Below, piece by piece: positions 14,935 through 21,515 of a DNA stretch of 21,515 nt. The notes under the pieces are model-generated. The model searched no databases. It was not told the origin of the DNA and saw nothing but the letters and a program-made list of their open reading frames with translations. The position numbers and the translations under genes are program-made. How positions within the stretch are numbered: the first letter of the stretch is position 1; every line of letters starts with the position of its first letter. Source of the DNA: a virus; the IMG/VR virus record IMGVR_UViG_3300009703_003328, positions 1 to 21,515 of that record; one strand, given 5' to 3'.

Positions 14935-15222
14935 ATGGACGACAAAAAACGCCATAAAAGTTCGATCCCCCCCTCAGTCCTTCACAATCTGAACGAGTGG
15001 ACAACGGGCGGCTATATTGTCTTTTTTGTTAATAAAGACGGCAAGCCAGAAATAGTCGGAGACCTAGACAGCGAAATTACTATGTTAGGATTACATAGTT
15101 TCATTAGTAGCTGGACAAAAGCTACGGAAGAAGTGGAAGTTGAAGACTTAGTAGATTCGTTCCTCGCGGAGGATTGCGAAATCATCGAAGAAGACGAAGA
15201 CGACGAAGAAGATTTGTTCTAA
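14935..15222 (+). CDS. Small acidic protein of unknown function
   Basis: A 95-residue protein I do not recognise. The N-terminal half (about residues 10-60) is compact and likely folded, with an N-E-W-T-T-G-G-Y-I-V-F-F segment and a SEITMLGLHSFISSW helix; the C-terminal third is strongly acidic (runs of Glu and Asp) and ends in DLF. An acidic tail ending in a hydrophobic residue recalls phage proteins that bind ssDNA-binding partners or replication proteins, but this is only an analogy. The ATG is the first in its frame after the in-frame TAA at 14929, and no convincing ribosome-binding site precedes it. It sits just before the helicase gene. Confidence 0.7.
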   Translation: MDDKKRHKSSIPPSVLHNLNEWTTGGYIVFFVNKDGKPEIVGDLDSEITMLGLHSFISSWTKATEEVEVEDLVDSFLAEDCEIIEEDEDDEEDLF

Positions 15223-15250
15223 GTCCCCTCTCAATTTTATTTTCCTTGAC

Positions 15251-15271
15251 CTAACTTAAAAAACAAGTTAG
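15251..15271 (+). promoter_or_regulatory. Perfect stem-loop upstream of the helicase gene
   Basis: CTAACTT (15251-15257) and AAGTTAG (15265-15271) are exact inverted repeats around a seven-base A-rich loop. This is the only sizeable gap in the replication block (68 bp, 15223-15290). No U-run follows the stem, so it is not a standard rho-independent terminator. TTGACC overlaps the 5' arm and could be a -35 element, but no good -10 follows. It may be an operator, a transcript-processing site or chance. Confidence 0.35.
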
Positions 15272-15290
15272 CGTCTACTCACGGTTTGTC

Positions 15291-16766
15291 ATGGAAATAT
15301 ATTCATTAAAAGTAGAAAAGCACGTATTAGGTGGGTTATTAAAATACTCAAATCTATTCCCAGAGGTCCAGAGGTTCATTACCGAGAAAGACTTTGTCAA
15401 CGAGGTACACTCGACAATCTTCTCAGTCATCTCGAACATACTCAACAATGGAGGGAATTTAGATAAAGTAATTTTATCAGAGAAAATTAAAAACTTAGGA
15501 ATTTCATTCAACGAAGAGATAGACATTTACAGATACATAGACAACATATCCTTTACCCAAATCACAGAAGAGGCGACACTAGAGTCAGCAAAAGAACTAC
15601 TAAAACTTAGGGTTCGGAGAGAGATTCATGGCGTAGGTAAAAAAATTCAAGACTACTCGAAAGGATGCGGTACAGAATCCTTGTCAGACATAGTTTCAAA
15701 TTGCGATAAAATATATGGCGATAAAATGCAAGAATACGAAATAGAAGACGAGCCAGTGAATCTTTTCAAAGACGTTGAAGAGCTAGTGGAAGAAAGAGGA
15801 AACTCGCCAGAAACTGAGAGCGGGCTCCAGACGCCCTACGCAGAATTTAACAGAATGTACGGTGGACTCAGAGAAGGAAACATTTACGCAATCGTATCAA
15901 GGCCAGCGCAAGGCAAAACTACCTTCATAAGCAACATGCTCATAAAGTCGGCTGCTATAAACAATGTACCAGCCTTAATTCTTGACACAGAAATGAGCAC
16001 GGTTGACATTCAATTCAGAGTTGCGTCATCACTAACGGGAATACCCATGTGGTTCCTCGAAACTGGCAACTGGAGAAAAAGGGAAGATTACGTCAAGGCT
16101 TTTAGGTCAAAAATTAAACAAATTAAAAATATGAAATGCGACCACTACTTTGTGGGAAATAAAAACATAGACCAAATTTGTTCAATGGTAAGGCGTTGGT
16201 ACTTTTCTAAAGTAGGCAGAGGGAACAAATGCATCTTAGCGTATGATTACGTCAAGCTTACGGGCGAGAGAGTCGCAGCGAACTGGGCCGAGCACCAAGC
16301 GATTGGCGATAAAATTGATAAACTAAAAAAACTCTCAGAAGAAATTAACGCCCCAATAATTACTGCCATGCAAATGAACCGAAGTGGCGAAAGAGGAGCC
16401 CAAGGAGCTCTCGTAGACGACTCCTCGGCAATTTCTCTCTCAGATAGGCTGCAATGGTTCGCAAGCTTTGTTGCAATATTCAGACGTAAAAGCCTAGAAG
16501 AAATGGCTGAAGATGGCGACAGGTTTGGCACACACAAACTAATACCCCTTAAAACTCGCTTCCAAGGCAAAGACGCTGCTGGTCATCACGACATAATTAG
16601 GAGAACACTCCAAGACGGCTCAGAAAGGTTCATGAACAACTTTCTCAACTTCCAAGTAGAAAACTTCGACATAGAAGAGAGAGGAAGCCTTAGAGACATA
16701 GTTAACACAGAAAACGAAAACTTCGCAGCCGAAGACGAAAGCCCAAATGACGGCGAATTATTTTAA
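15291..16766 (+). CDS. dnaB: DnaB-like replicative DNA helicase
   Basis: A 491-residue helicase of the DnaB superfamily, which unwinds the replication fork 5' to 3' as a hexameric ring. The N-terminal domain (about 1-110) starts SLKVEKHVLGGLL, the usual DnaB opening; the RecA-like motor follows from about 170. Walker A is SRPAQGKTTF with K209, ALILDTEMS is the H1a region, CILAYDYVKL is Walker B, and MQMNRSGERGAQG with LSDRLQWFA is the motif 3/4 region carrying the glutamine sensor and arginine finger. Length and layout are close to bacterial DnaB. The C-terminal tail is acidic and ends in DGELF, a possible partner-binding tail. Its stop shares one base with the primase start (TAATG), which fits joint work at the fork. 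Confidence 0.9.
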   Translation: MEIYSLKVEKHVLGGLLKYSNLFPEVQRFITEKDFVNEVHSTIFSVISNILNNGGNLDKVILSEKIKNLGISFNEEIDIYRYIDNISFTQITEEATLESAKELLKLRVRREIHGVGKKIQDYSKGCGTESLSDIVSNCDKIYGDKMQEYEIEDEPVNLFKDVEELVEERGNSPETESGLQTPYAEFNRMYGGLREGNIYAIVSRPAQGKTTFISNMLIKSAAINNVPALILDTEMSTVDIQFRVASSLTGIPMWFLETGNWRKREDYVKAFRSKIKQIKNMKCDHYFVGNKNIDQICSMVRRWYFSKVGRGNKCILAYDYVKLTGERVAANWAEHQAIGDKIDKLKKLSEEINAPIITAMQMNRSGERGAQGALVDDSSAISLSDRLQWFASFVAIFRRKSLEEMAEDGDRFGTHKLIPLKTRFQGKDAAGHHDIIRRTLQDGSERFMNNFLNFQVENFDIEERGSLRDIVNTENENFAAEDESPNDGELF

Positions 16767-17683
16767 TGCAAGAGATTAAAGACATACTACTCGAAATCGG
16801 TTACTCAAACATAAGCGATAACGGTAAAGAGTTGAGGATGAAACCTATTTACAGGGACTCATCCAGCAATACAGTCCTTAGCGTAAGAAAAAATAATGGA
16901 TATTTTATAGACTTTAGCGCTAATATTAGCGGCTCGTTCCAAGAGCTAGTGAAGCTTTCTTTAAATTTAAAATCCGCAGAAGAGGCTAAACAATGGCTTG
17001 GCGGAAAAGTGCAAATCACCGAGAGGAGCCTTAACGAAAAGAGTAAAATCCAAAACGATAAAACAGAGAAAGCGCCAAAGGTTCTCAAGCCAGAATATCT
17101 CCTAAAGATTATCCCAGATCACAAATACTGGATCAACAGAGGCGTGTCTCAAGAAACGCTCGAAGAATTCAAAGGAGGAGTGGTTGAGGCTGGAATAATG
17201 GCTAAAAGGTATGTATTTCCGATTTTCAACTACAACGGCGAACTTACCGGACTTGCAGGAAGAGACCTAACGAGCGGCAACGACAAGCGACCCAAGTGGA
17301 AGCACTACGGAGGCAAAGCTAGCTGGAAGTACCCCTTAAAAAATAACTTTAAAATAATCAGACAAAAAAAAGAAGTTATCCTTGTAGAAAGCATTGGAGA
17401 CATGCTAGCTCTGTGGGACTGCGGAATTAAAAATTCAATAGTTACTTTTGGCCTAGACGTAAGCACCGAGGTTCTTAATTCTATAATTAAAGCTGACCCA
17501 GATAAGATATACGTATCTTTTAACGACGATTCGAAGAATAACAACGCAGGAAATCTAGCAGCAGAAAAAGCTGAAAAAAAGTTAAAAAAGTTCTTTGATC
17601 CAAACCAAATCAACATTAAACTTCCCTCCAAGTGTGATTTTGGAGAAATGACAAAAGAAGAAATAAAATCTTGGCATGAGTAA
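16766..17683 (+). CDS. DnaG-like DNA primase, diverged, apparently without zinc ligands
   Basis: A 305-residue primase-like protein. Residues 20-60 follow the order of a CHC2 zinc ribbon (KPIYRD, then NGYFIDF, then ISGSFQELVKL) but contain no Cys or His at the ligand positions. The TOPRIM part is clear: KRYVFPIFNYNGELTGLAGRD, then VILVESIGDMLALWDCG with E208, then IYVSFNDDSKNNNAGN where a DxD pair is expected; N253, D254 and D255 occupy that site. It should make RNA primers with the helicase encoded just upstream. The gene starts in the helicase stop and overlaps the nuclease gene by eight bases (ATGAGTAA). Alternatives are a primase of altered specificity or another TOPRIM enzyme, but the place in the operon favours primase. 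Confidence 0.8.
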   Translation: MQEIKDILLEIGYSNISDNGKELRMKPIYRDSSSNTVLSVRKNNGYFIDFSANISGSFQELVKLSLNLKSAEEAKQWLGGKVQITERSLNEKSKIQNDKTEKAPKVLKPEYLLKIIPDHKYWINRGVSQETLEEFKGGVVEAGIMAKRYVFPIFNYNGELTGLAGRDLTSGNDKRPKWKHYGGKASWKYPLKNNFKIIRQKKEVILVESIGDMLALWDCGIKNSIVTFGLDVSTEVLNSIIKADPDKIYVSFNDDSKNNNAGNLAAEKAEKKLKKFFDPNQINIKLPSKCDFGEMTKEEIKSWHE

Positions 17684-18611
17684 AAAAGAAAGAATACTTT
17701 CTCCGTCCAGAATGAAAACACTGGAAGACTGCACTTGGCGCTACTGGTGCAACTATCACCTAATGCTTCCTCAGAAGCAAAACGATGGAGCAATGCGCGG
17801 GACAATATGCCACCTTGTCTTTGAGCTAATCCTAGGAAAGGAGAGGGATGGTCACTTAAAATTACTAATCGATAAAGGCTTAGACGGAGTCCCGTCAGTT
17901 AAAAGACTCGTAATCAGTCACCTTAAAAAAGCTGGAAGGTTTAATGATGAGAACTATGACCTTTGTAACGATATGATCGTAGTTGGTCTCAACACAGACT
18001 TCTGGATGAACGGCAGCGAAGACCTAGAGGCTGAGAGAGAGTTCCTCATAGAAAGCGAAAAACCAAAATACAAATGCAGAGGGTTTATCGATAAATCTGC
18101 GGTATATAAAAACAAAAATTTAGTCAAAATCGTAGACTACAAATCAAGTAAATACAAATTCAGAGGAGAAGAGCTAACCGCCAACTTCCAAGCTATGGCC
18201 TACACGATTGCCGCAAAAAAAATCTGGCCCGACATTGAAAATGTCGTCGCTGAGTTTCAATTTCTAAGATTTCCCAAGCAACCCGTGCAACAAGTAGAAG
18301 CATCGAAAGACCAATTAGAAGGCTTCGAGCATTACATGGCTTTTGTATACGAGCAAATTAACAATTTCACGGAAGAAAAAGCTACATCAAAATTTGCCGC
18401 AGGTAGCCCCAAGACTCGATGGCTCTGTAAAGCTGGCAAAACATGGAGATGCCCCTACCTAGACCCGTTCGAGTATTACGCAATAAAAAATGAGGACGGA
18501 AACATAGTTAAAACCGCTTTTGAAAAAGAAGAACTCATAGAGTCGATGACGGCTAAGACTAAAATGGTCAAAATGAAATACAACGGTTGCCCAGCGCATT
18601 ATCAAGAATAA
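17676..18611 (+). CDS. PD-(D/E)XK nuclease, RecB/Cas4-like
   Basis: A 311-residue nuclease of the RecB/Cas4 superfamily. It opens ILSPSRMKTLEDCTWRYW, the typical LSxSRxxxxxxCxxxY start, then GTICHLVFE with the conserved His, RGFIDKSAVY with D139, and VKIVDYKSSK with D154 and K156, the metal-binding D-x-K core. ANFQAMAYTIA follows as the Q-x3-Y motif. These are enough for a DNA exonuclease or endonuclease acting with the recombinase or at the fork. Cysteines at 19, 25, 251, 259 and 305 could hold a Cas4/AddB-like iron-sulphur cluster, but the spacing of the C-terminal ones is not the standard C-x2-C-x5-C. It is not a CRISPR gene here, since no other cas genes or repeats are visible. One base separates it from the PHP gene. 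Confidence 0.85.
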   Translation: MSKKERILSPSRMKTLEDCTWRYWCNYHLMLPQKQNDGAMRGTICHLVFELILGKERDGHLKLLIDKGLDGVPSVKRLVISHLKKAGRFNDENYDLCNDMIVVGLNTDFWMNGSEDLEAEREFLIESEKPKYKCRGFIDKSAVYKNKNLVKIVDYKSSKYKFRGEELTANFQAMAYTIAAKKIWPDIENVVAEFQFLRFPKQPVQQVEASKDQLEGFEHYMAFVYEQINNFTEEKATSKFAAGSPKTRWLCKAGKTWRCPYLDPFEYYAIKNEDGNIVKTAFEKEELIESMTAKTKMVKMKYNGCPAHYQE

Positions 18612-18612
18612 A

Positions 18613-19371
18613 ATGAGAGTCCTACCTACATTTAAATCCCACTACTCGTTGGGGAGAAGTATTTTAACCCTAGAGCCTCAAGGCTCCTCCCAAGGAGACG
18701 GGCCAGACTCTATCATAGATATATGTCACGACAACGACATTAAAACCTTACCGCTGGTAGATGACGCGATGACTGGTTATTTACAAGCATACAGAAATTG
18801 CAAGGAGGCTAAAATTAAACTTGCCTTTGGTCTGAGGATGTCGGTCTGCTCAGACCTTTCTGAGAAAAATGAATCCCAATTACAAAAAACCCACAAGGCA
18901 ATTATTTTTGTTAAAAATAAAAAAGGGTACGCAAAGCTGATCAAACTTAGCACAAAAGCCTCGCTTGAAGGATTCTACTACACGCCGAGAATAGACTATA
19001 AAAGTATCGCAGAAATATGGGACGATAAAGATTTATCGCTTTGTATACCATTTTATGATTCCTTCATATACAAAAATCTGCTAGCATGTTCCACATGCGT
19101 TCCAGAATTCGACTTTACCAAGCCGCTACTAATGGTTGAGTCAAACGGGCTACCCTTTGACGACATGCTCGAAAACAGAGTTTTAGAATACGCAGAGAGA
19201 AACTCAAACGAGGTCATGAAATCTAAAAGCATTTATTACAAAAAGAAAGAAGACTTCAAGGCTTATCTAACCTTTAGGTGCATTAATAATAGAAGTTCAC
19301 TAGATAAACCAGAAATAGAACACATGTGTAGCGACGAGTTCTCTCTCGAAAGCTGGAAGGAAAATGAATGA
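18613..19371 (+). CDS. DNA polymerase III alpha, PHP-domain part (split DnaE N-terminus)
   Basis: A 252-residue protein that aligns with the N-terminal PHP domain of bacterial DnaE: FKSHYSLGRSI corresponds to the HxHSxYS opening, IIDICHDNDIKTLPLVDD to the KRAKELGMPALAITDH region, KIKLAFGLRMSV to the GIKPIIGCEV strand, and FKAYLTFRCINNRS, with DEFSLESWKENE at the end, to the xLLCIQTG ... EFYLKSPEEM end of the domain. The usual metal-binding His residues at the start are replaced, so it is probably structural rather than a second proofreader. It ends exactly where DnaE would pass into the polymerase region, and the rest of the protein is encoded 1 kb downstream. It is a full, separate ORF with an ATGA overlap to the cupin, not an obvious frameshift. 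Confidence 0.85.
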   Translation: MRVLPTFKSHYSLGRSILTLEPQGSSQGDGPDSIIDICHDNDIKTLPLVDDAMTGYLQAYRNCKEAKIKLAFGLRMSVCSDLSEKNESQLQKTHKAIIFVKNKKGYAKLIKLSTKASLEGFYYTPRIDYKSIAEIWDDKDLSLCIPFYDSFIYKNLLACSTCVPEFDFTKPLLMVESNGLPFDDMLENRVLEYAERNSNEVMKSKSIYYKKKEDFKAYLTFRCINNRSSLDKPEIEHMCSDEFSLESWKENE

Positions 19372-19772
19372 AAAAAACTGGCGGCGAAATCTGGAAAGAA
19401 GGACAAGAGAAATCCCGAAAAACCGAACTACCCAAAATAGTAGAAAAGGATTGGGGTAGGGAAATCTGGATGGCAAACAACCCAGAAGAAAATTACTGTG
19501 GCAAGATACTCCAAATTAATCAAGGCTACAATTCATCGATGCACTTTCACATGGAGAAGCATGAAACGTTCTACATAACCAAAGGCTCGCTACAGGTAAA
19601 TACCATTGACACGATGGAAGGAACAGAAGTGAAAAGGGTAATTCATGAAGGTGAAGTATTAGAGATGCCCAGAGGCTTACCTCATCAGCTAATAGCTTAT
19701 GACGGAGATGTTGAGTTCATAGAAATAAGCACATACCACAAGGACAGCGACAGTCACCGAATTAAAAGATAA
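19368..19772 (+). CDS. Cupin, mannose-6-phosphate isomerase type II-like
   Basis: A 134-residue single cupin domain. The metal-binding HFHMEKHETF motif (residues 59-68; H59, H61, E66) fits the first cupin motif H-x-H-x4-E, and PRGLPHQL with H106 fits the second. The opening VEKDWGREIWM followed by INQGYNSSMHFH resembles the isomerase domain at the C-terminus of ManC-type mannose-6-phosphate isomerase/mannose-1-phosphate guanylyltransferase proteins. The domain could interconvert fructose-6-P and mannose-6-P, feeding GDP-mannose to the gmd/fcl route, but many such cupins act on other sugars. It lies between the PHP and exonuclease genes and overlaps both (ATGA, then one base), so it is translated with polymerase subunits. 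The fold is certain, the substrate is not. Confidence 0.8.
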   Translation: MKKTGGEIWKEGQEKSRKTELPKIVEKDWGREIWMANNPEENYCGKILQINQGYNSSMHFHMEKHETFYITKGSLQVNTIDTMEGTEVKRVIHEGEVLEMPRGLPHQLIAYDGDVEFIEISTYHKDSDSHRIKR

Positions 19773-20410
19773 TGGACGAACACCTACTAAGATTTGACAA
19801 GAGTAAAGAGCTAGTCTTCATTGACTGTGAAACATTTAATCTTTGTTTACACTCGTGCCACAATCTGCCTTGGCAGATTTCAATGCTCAAAGTTAAGGGC
19901 GACAAGTCCGTAGATGAAAGAGACTTTTATGTCAAATGGGACACTGACCTAGAGATTAGCGAAGACGCGGCGAGAATCACTAAGTACAACCCAAAAGACA
20001 TGGATAAAAAAGGCGTTGCTCCAGAAGGCATTTTGCCTACCGTCATGGACTGGCTAGATAACGCAGACTACGTAGTCGGCCACAACATCCTTGGGTTCGA
20101 TCTTTACCTAATCAGAGACTTTTACAAACACATGGGCAAAGACTACAAGCACCTTGTCTCCAAAATCATAGATACGAACTGCATAGCCAGAGGCATTAAG
20201 GGTGAAGTGCCTTATGATGGCGAAATGGACTTTACTACCTACCAATACAAAATCTACCACACTAGATTTAGAAAAATTAAAAGCAACCTCACTTGGCTAG
20301 GTAAAGAATTCAACATAGATCACGATTACGATAACCTACACAACGCTATCGTTGACCTTAAACTCAATCTAAAAGTTTGGAATAAATTAAAATGGCAAGT
20401 ACAAATCTAA
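19772..20410 (+). CDS. DnaQ-like 3'-5' exonuclease (DEDDh)
   Basis: A 212-residue proofreading exonuclease of the DnaQ family. Exo I is FIDCETF with D18 and E20; Exo II is VVGHNILGFDLYL with D110; Exo III is HNAIVD with H190 and D195, making it DEDDh. It should remove misincorporated bases for the polymerase core encoded directly after it, much as epsilon serves alpha in bacteria. A 19-base overlap with that gene implies coupled translation. Length is a little above the catalytic domain of epsilon, with an insert near residues 140-170 (DGEMDFTTYQYKIYHTRFRK) that is not explained. It has no visible C-terminal alpha-binding tail of the epsilon type. Confidence 0.88.
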   Translation: MDEHLLRFDKSKELVFIDCETFNLCLHSCHNLPWQISMLKVKGDKSVDERDFYVKWDTDLEISEDAARITKYNPKDMDKKGVAPEGILPTVMDWLDNADYVVGHNILGFDLYLIRDFYKHMGKDYKHLVSKIIDTNCIARGIKGEVPYDGEMDFTTYQYKIYHTRFRKIKSNLTWLGKEFNIDHDYDNLHNAIVDLKLNLKVWNKLKWQVQI

Positions 20411-21515
20411 CAGCAGAGCAATTTTGCTCATCTTTCGGGAACTACGACTTGGGCCTACACGGAGTAAGGCTACCAAAGTTTACTATAGAAAAAACCGAAA
20501 AGCATAAAATCAAAGTCAGCGAAGATATCAGTAACTTCGACTTCCTAAGAGCGTTGTGTCTGGATGGCTTTAAAAAACTAAACCTCGAAAAAGGTAGCGA
20601 AGAATACCAAAAGTATGTAGACAGAATAAAATACGAACTAGAAACCTTAGACGAACTGGGATTTACTGATTATGTGCTACTGGTTTGGGATGTAATTAAT
20701 TACTGCAAGAAAAACGACATACCTACTGGGCTAGGGCGCGGTTCTGCGGCTGGCAGTATCGTGCTCTTCTTGATAGGTGTCACAAAAATTGATTCAGTAA
20801 AGCACGAACTGTACTTCGAGAGGTTTGTATCTAAAATTAGAGCAAAGAAAAAAGAAGTTAAAGGAATCACATACCTTGACGGCTCCTTAATGTGCGATGT
20901 AGACCTAGACATCTGCTACTATAATCGACAAAAAGTACTCCAGTATCTTGAAGATAAATTCAAAGGCAGAACCAGTAAAATTCTTACCTTAAACACTCTC
21001 AGTACTAAATTACTAATCAAAGAATGCGGAAAAATTGTAGGAGGCAAAAAAGAGAACGAGATGAACAGCGTCTCCGCAATGAGCCCAAAAGTCTTTGGCT
21101 CAGTAAAAGACCTCCAAGAAAGCTATGACGAATCAGAAGAACTCAAAGAATGGTGTGACGAAAACAAGGCTTCATTTAATGTAGCCTTAAAATTAAGGAA
21201 CTTAGTTAAAAACAAAGGCGTACACCCATCAGCAGTATCTATATCATACGACTTGATGAACAAGTCCTGCCCGACTGAGTTAGCTTCAGACAAAGAAAGC
21301 ACGGTTAGTTCTTACGACATGAATTGGGTTTCAGACCTCAGCGTAAAGCTTGATATATTGGGTCTAAGAAGCGTTTCTGTAGTTGATAGAGCTTGTAAAA
21401 CTATAGGAATAACAGTTGACGATATTGACTTCAACGATGACTTTATTTACCAGCAACTGCAAGACCTCAAGCAGCCACACGGGCTGTTTCAAATTGAGGC
21501 AGATACAAACTTCAA
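20392..21515 (+). CDS. DNA polymerase III alpha, polymerase core (split DnaE, 3' end outside window)
   Basis: This frame runs from ATG 20392 to the window end without a stop (374 codons). It begins STNLTAEQFCSSFGNYDLG, matching the stretch just after the PHP domain in DnaE, then GVRLPKF and FDFLRALCLDGFKKL (the YLRELCEEGL region). Catalytic core motifs are present: GRGSAAGS (residues 115-122), CDVDLDIC with D169, D171 and D173 for the PDIDIDF motif, GVHPSAVSIS for the GxHAxGVVIS motif, and VKLDILGLRS with D321. All three catalytic Asp positions are therefore kept. It is a C-family replicative polymerase, rare among phages compared with families A and B. The start is chosen at the ATG, which overlaps the exonuclease gene by 19 bases. 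Confidence 0.9.
   Translation, partial: MASTNLTAEQFCSSFGNYDLGLHGVRLPKFTIEKTEKHKIKVSEDISNFDFLRALCLDGFKKLNLEKGSEEYQKYVDRIKYELETLDELGFTDYVLLVWDVINYCKKNDIPTGLGRGSAAGSIVLFLIGVTKIDSVKHELYFERFVSKIRAKKKEVKGITYLDGSLMCDVDLDICYYNRQKVLQYLEDKFKGRTSKILTLNTLSTKLLIKECGKIVGGKKENEMNSVSAMSPKVFGSVKDLQESYDESEELKEWCDENKASFNVALKLRNLVKNKGVHPSAVSISYDLMNKSCPTELASDKESTVSSYDMNWVSDLSVKLDILGLRSVSVVDRACKTIGITVDDIDFNDDFIYQQLQDLKQPHGLFQIEADTNF

Noticed and set aside
17676-18611. Cas4 of a CRISPR-Cas system
   Set aside because: No other cas genes or repeat array are visible; RecB/Cas4-like nucleases are common in phage replication blocks.
18613-20410. Frameshift or assembly error breaking dnaE
   Set aside because: The cupin and exonuclease in between are complete genes with proper overlaps and intact motifs, so a simple error cannot explain the split.

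Overview
The window looks like part of the genome of a large tailed bacteriophage (Caudoviricetes), probably from an aquatic environment. This rests on gene content: a UvsX/RecA-type recombinase, DnaB-type helicase, DnaG-like primase, RecB/Cas4-type nuclease, DnaQ-type exonuclease and a split DNA polymerase III alpha subunit sit next to a long sugar-modification cluster and a tmRNA gene. Everything lies on the + strand. Genes overlap by 1 to 19 nt or abut, and the DNA is AT-rich with few good Shine-Dalgarno sites. No integrase, transposase, tRNA gene or CRISPR array is visible. The host cannot be fixed from the sequence; the one-piece tmRNA argues against copying the permuted two-piece type of alphaproteobacteria.

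Region 1 (1-12627) is a glycan island of fifteen genes: the end of a GT11 alpha-1,2-fucosyltransferase, a GT6 (ABO blood-group type) glycosyltransferase, an APH-like kinase, a GalE-like epimerase, a sugar nucleotidyltransferase-HAD fusion, three tandem WavE-like proteins, a CgeB-like glycosyltransferase, a GT-A enzyme with a DxD motif, two tandem GT4 paralogues, a SAM methyltransferase, GDP-L-fucose synthase (fcl) and GDP-mannose 4,6-dehydratase (gmd). gmd and fcl make GDP-fucose from GDP-mannose. GT11 could use it to make Fuc-alpha1,2-Gal, which is the acceptor that known GT6 enzymes extend, so the phage may encode most of a blood-group-like glycan pathway.

Region 2 (12620-14492) holds an unknown 119-residue protein, a UvsX/RecA-like recombinase and a one-piece tmRNA. 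The tmRNA has the G3-U alanine identity pair and an encoded CCA, and its reading frame specifies an unusually long 30-residue tag ending in AAVAA. Five bases after it begins a small Vsr/EDxHD-type homing endonuclease-like gene (14498-14914), followed by a small acidic orphan protein (14935-15222) and a 68-bp gap with a hairpin.

Region 3 (15291-21515) is the replication block: DnaB-like helicase, primase, PD-(D/E)XK nuclease, the PHP part of Pol III alpha, a cupin of the mannose-6-phosphate isomerase type, a DnaQ-like proofreading exonuclease, and the polymerase core of Pol III alpha, which runs off the window. The alpha subunit is thus broken at its PHP/polymerase boundary with two other genes in between. 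The cupin may belong to mannose metabolism and so connect to the GDP-fucose route.
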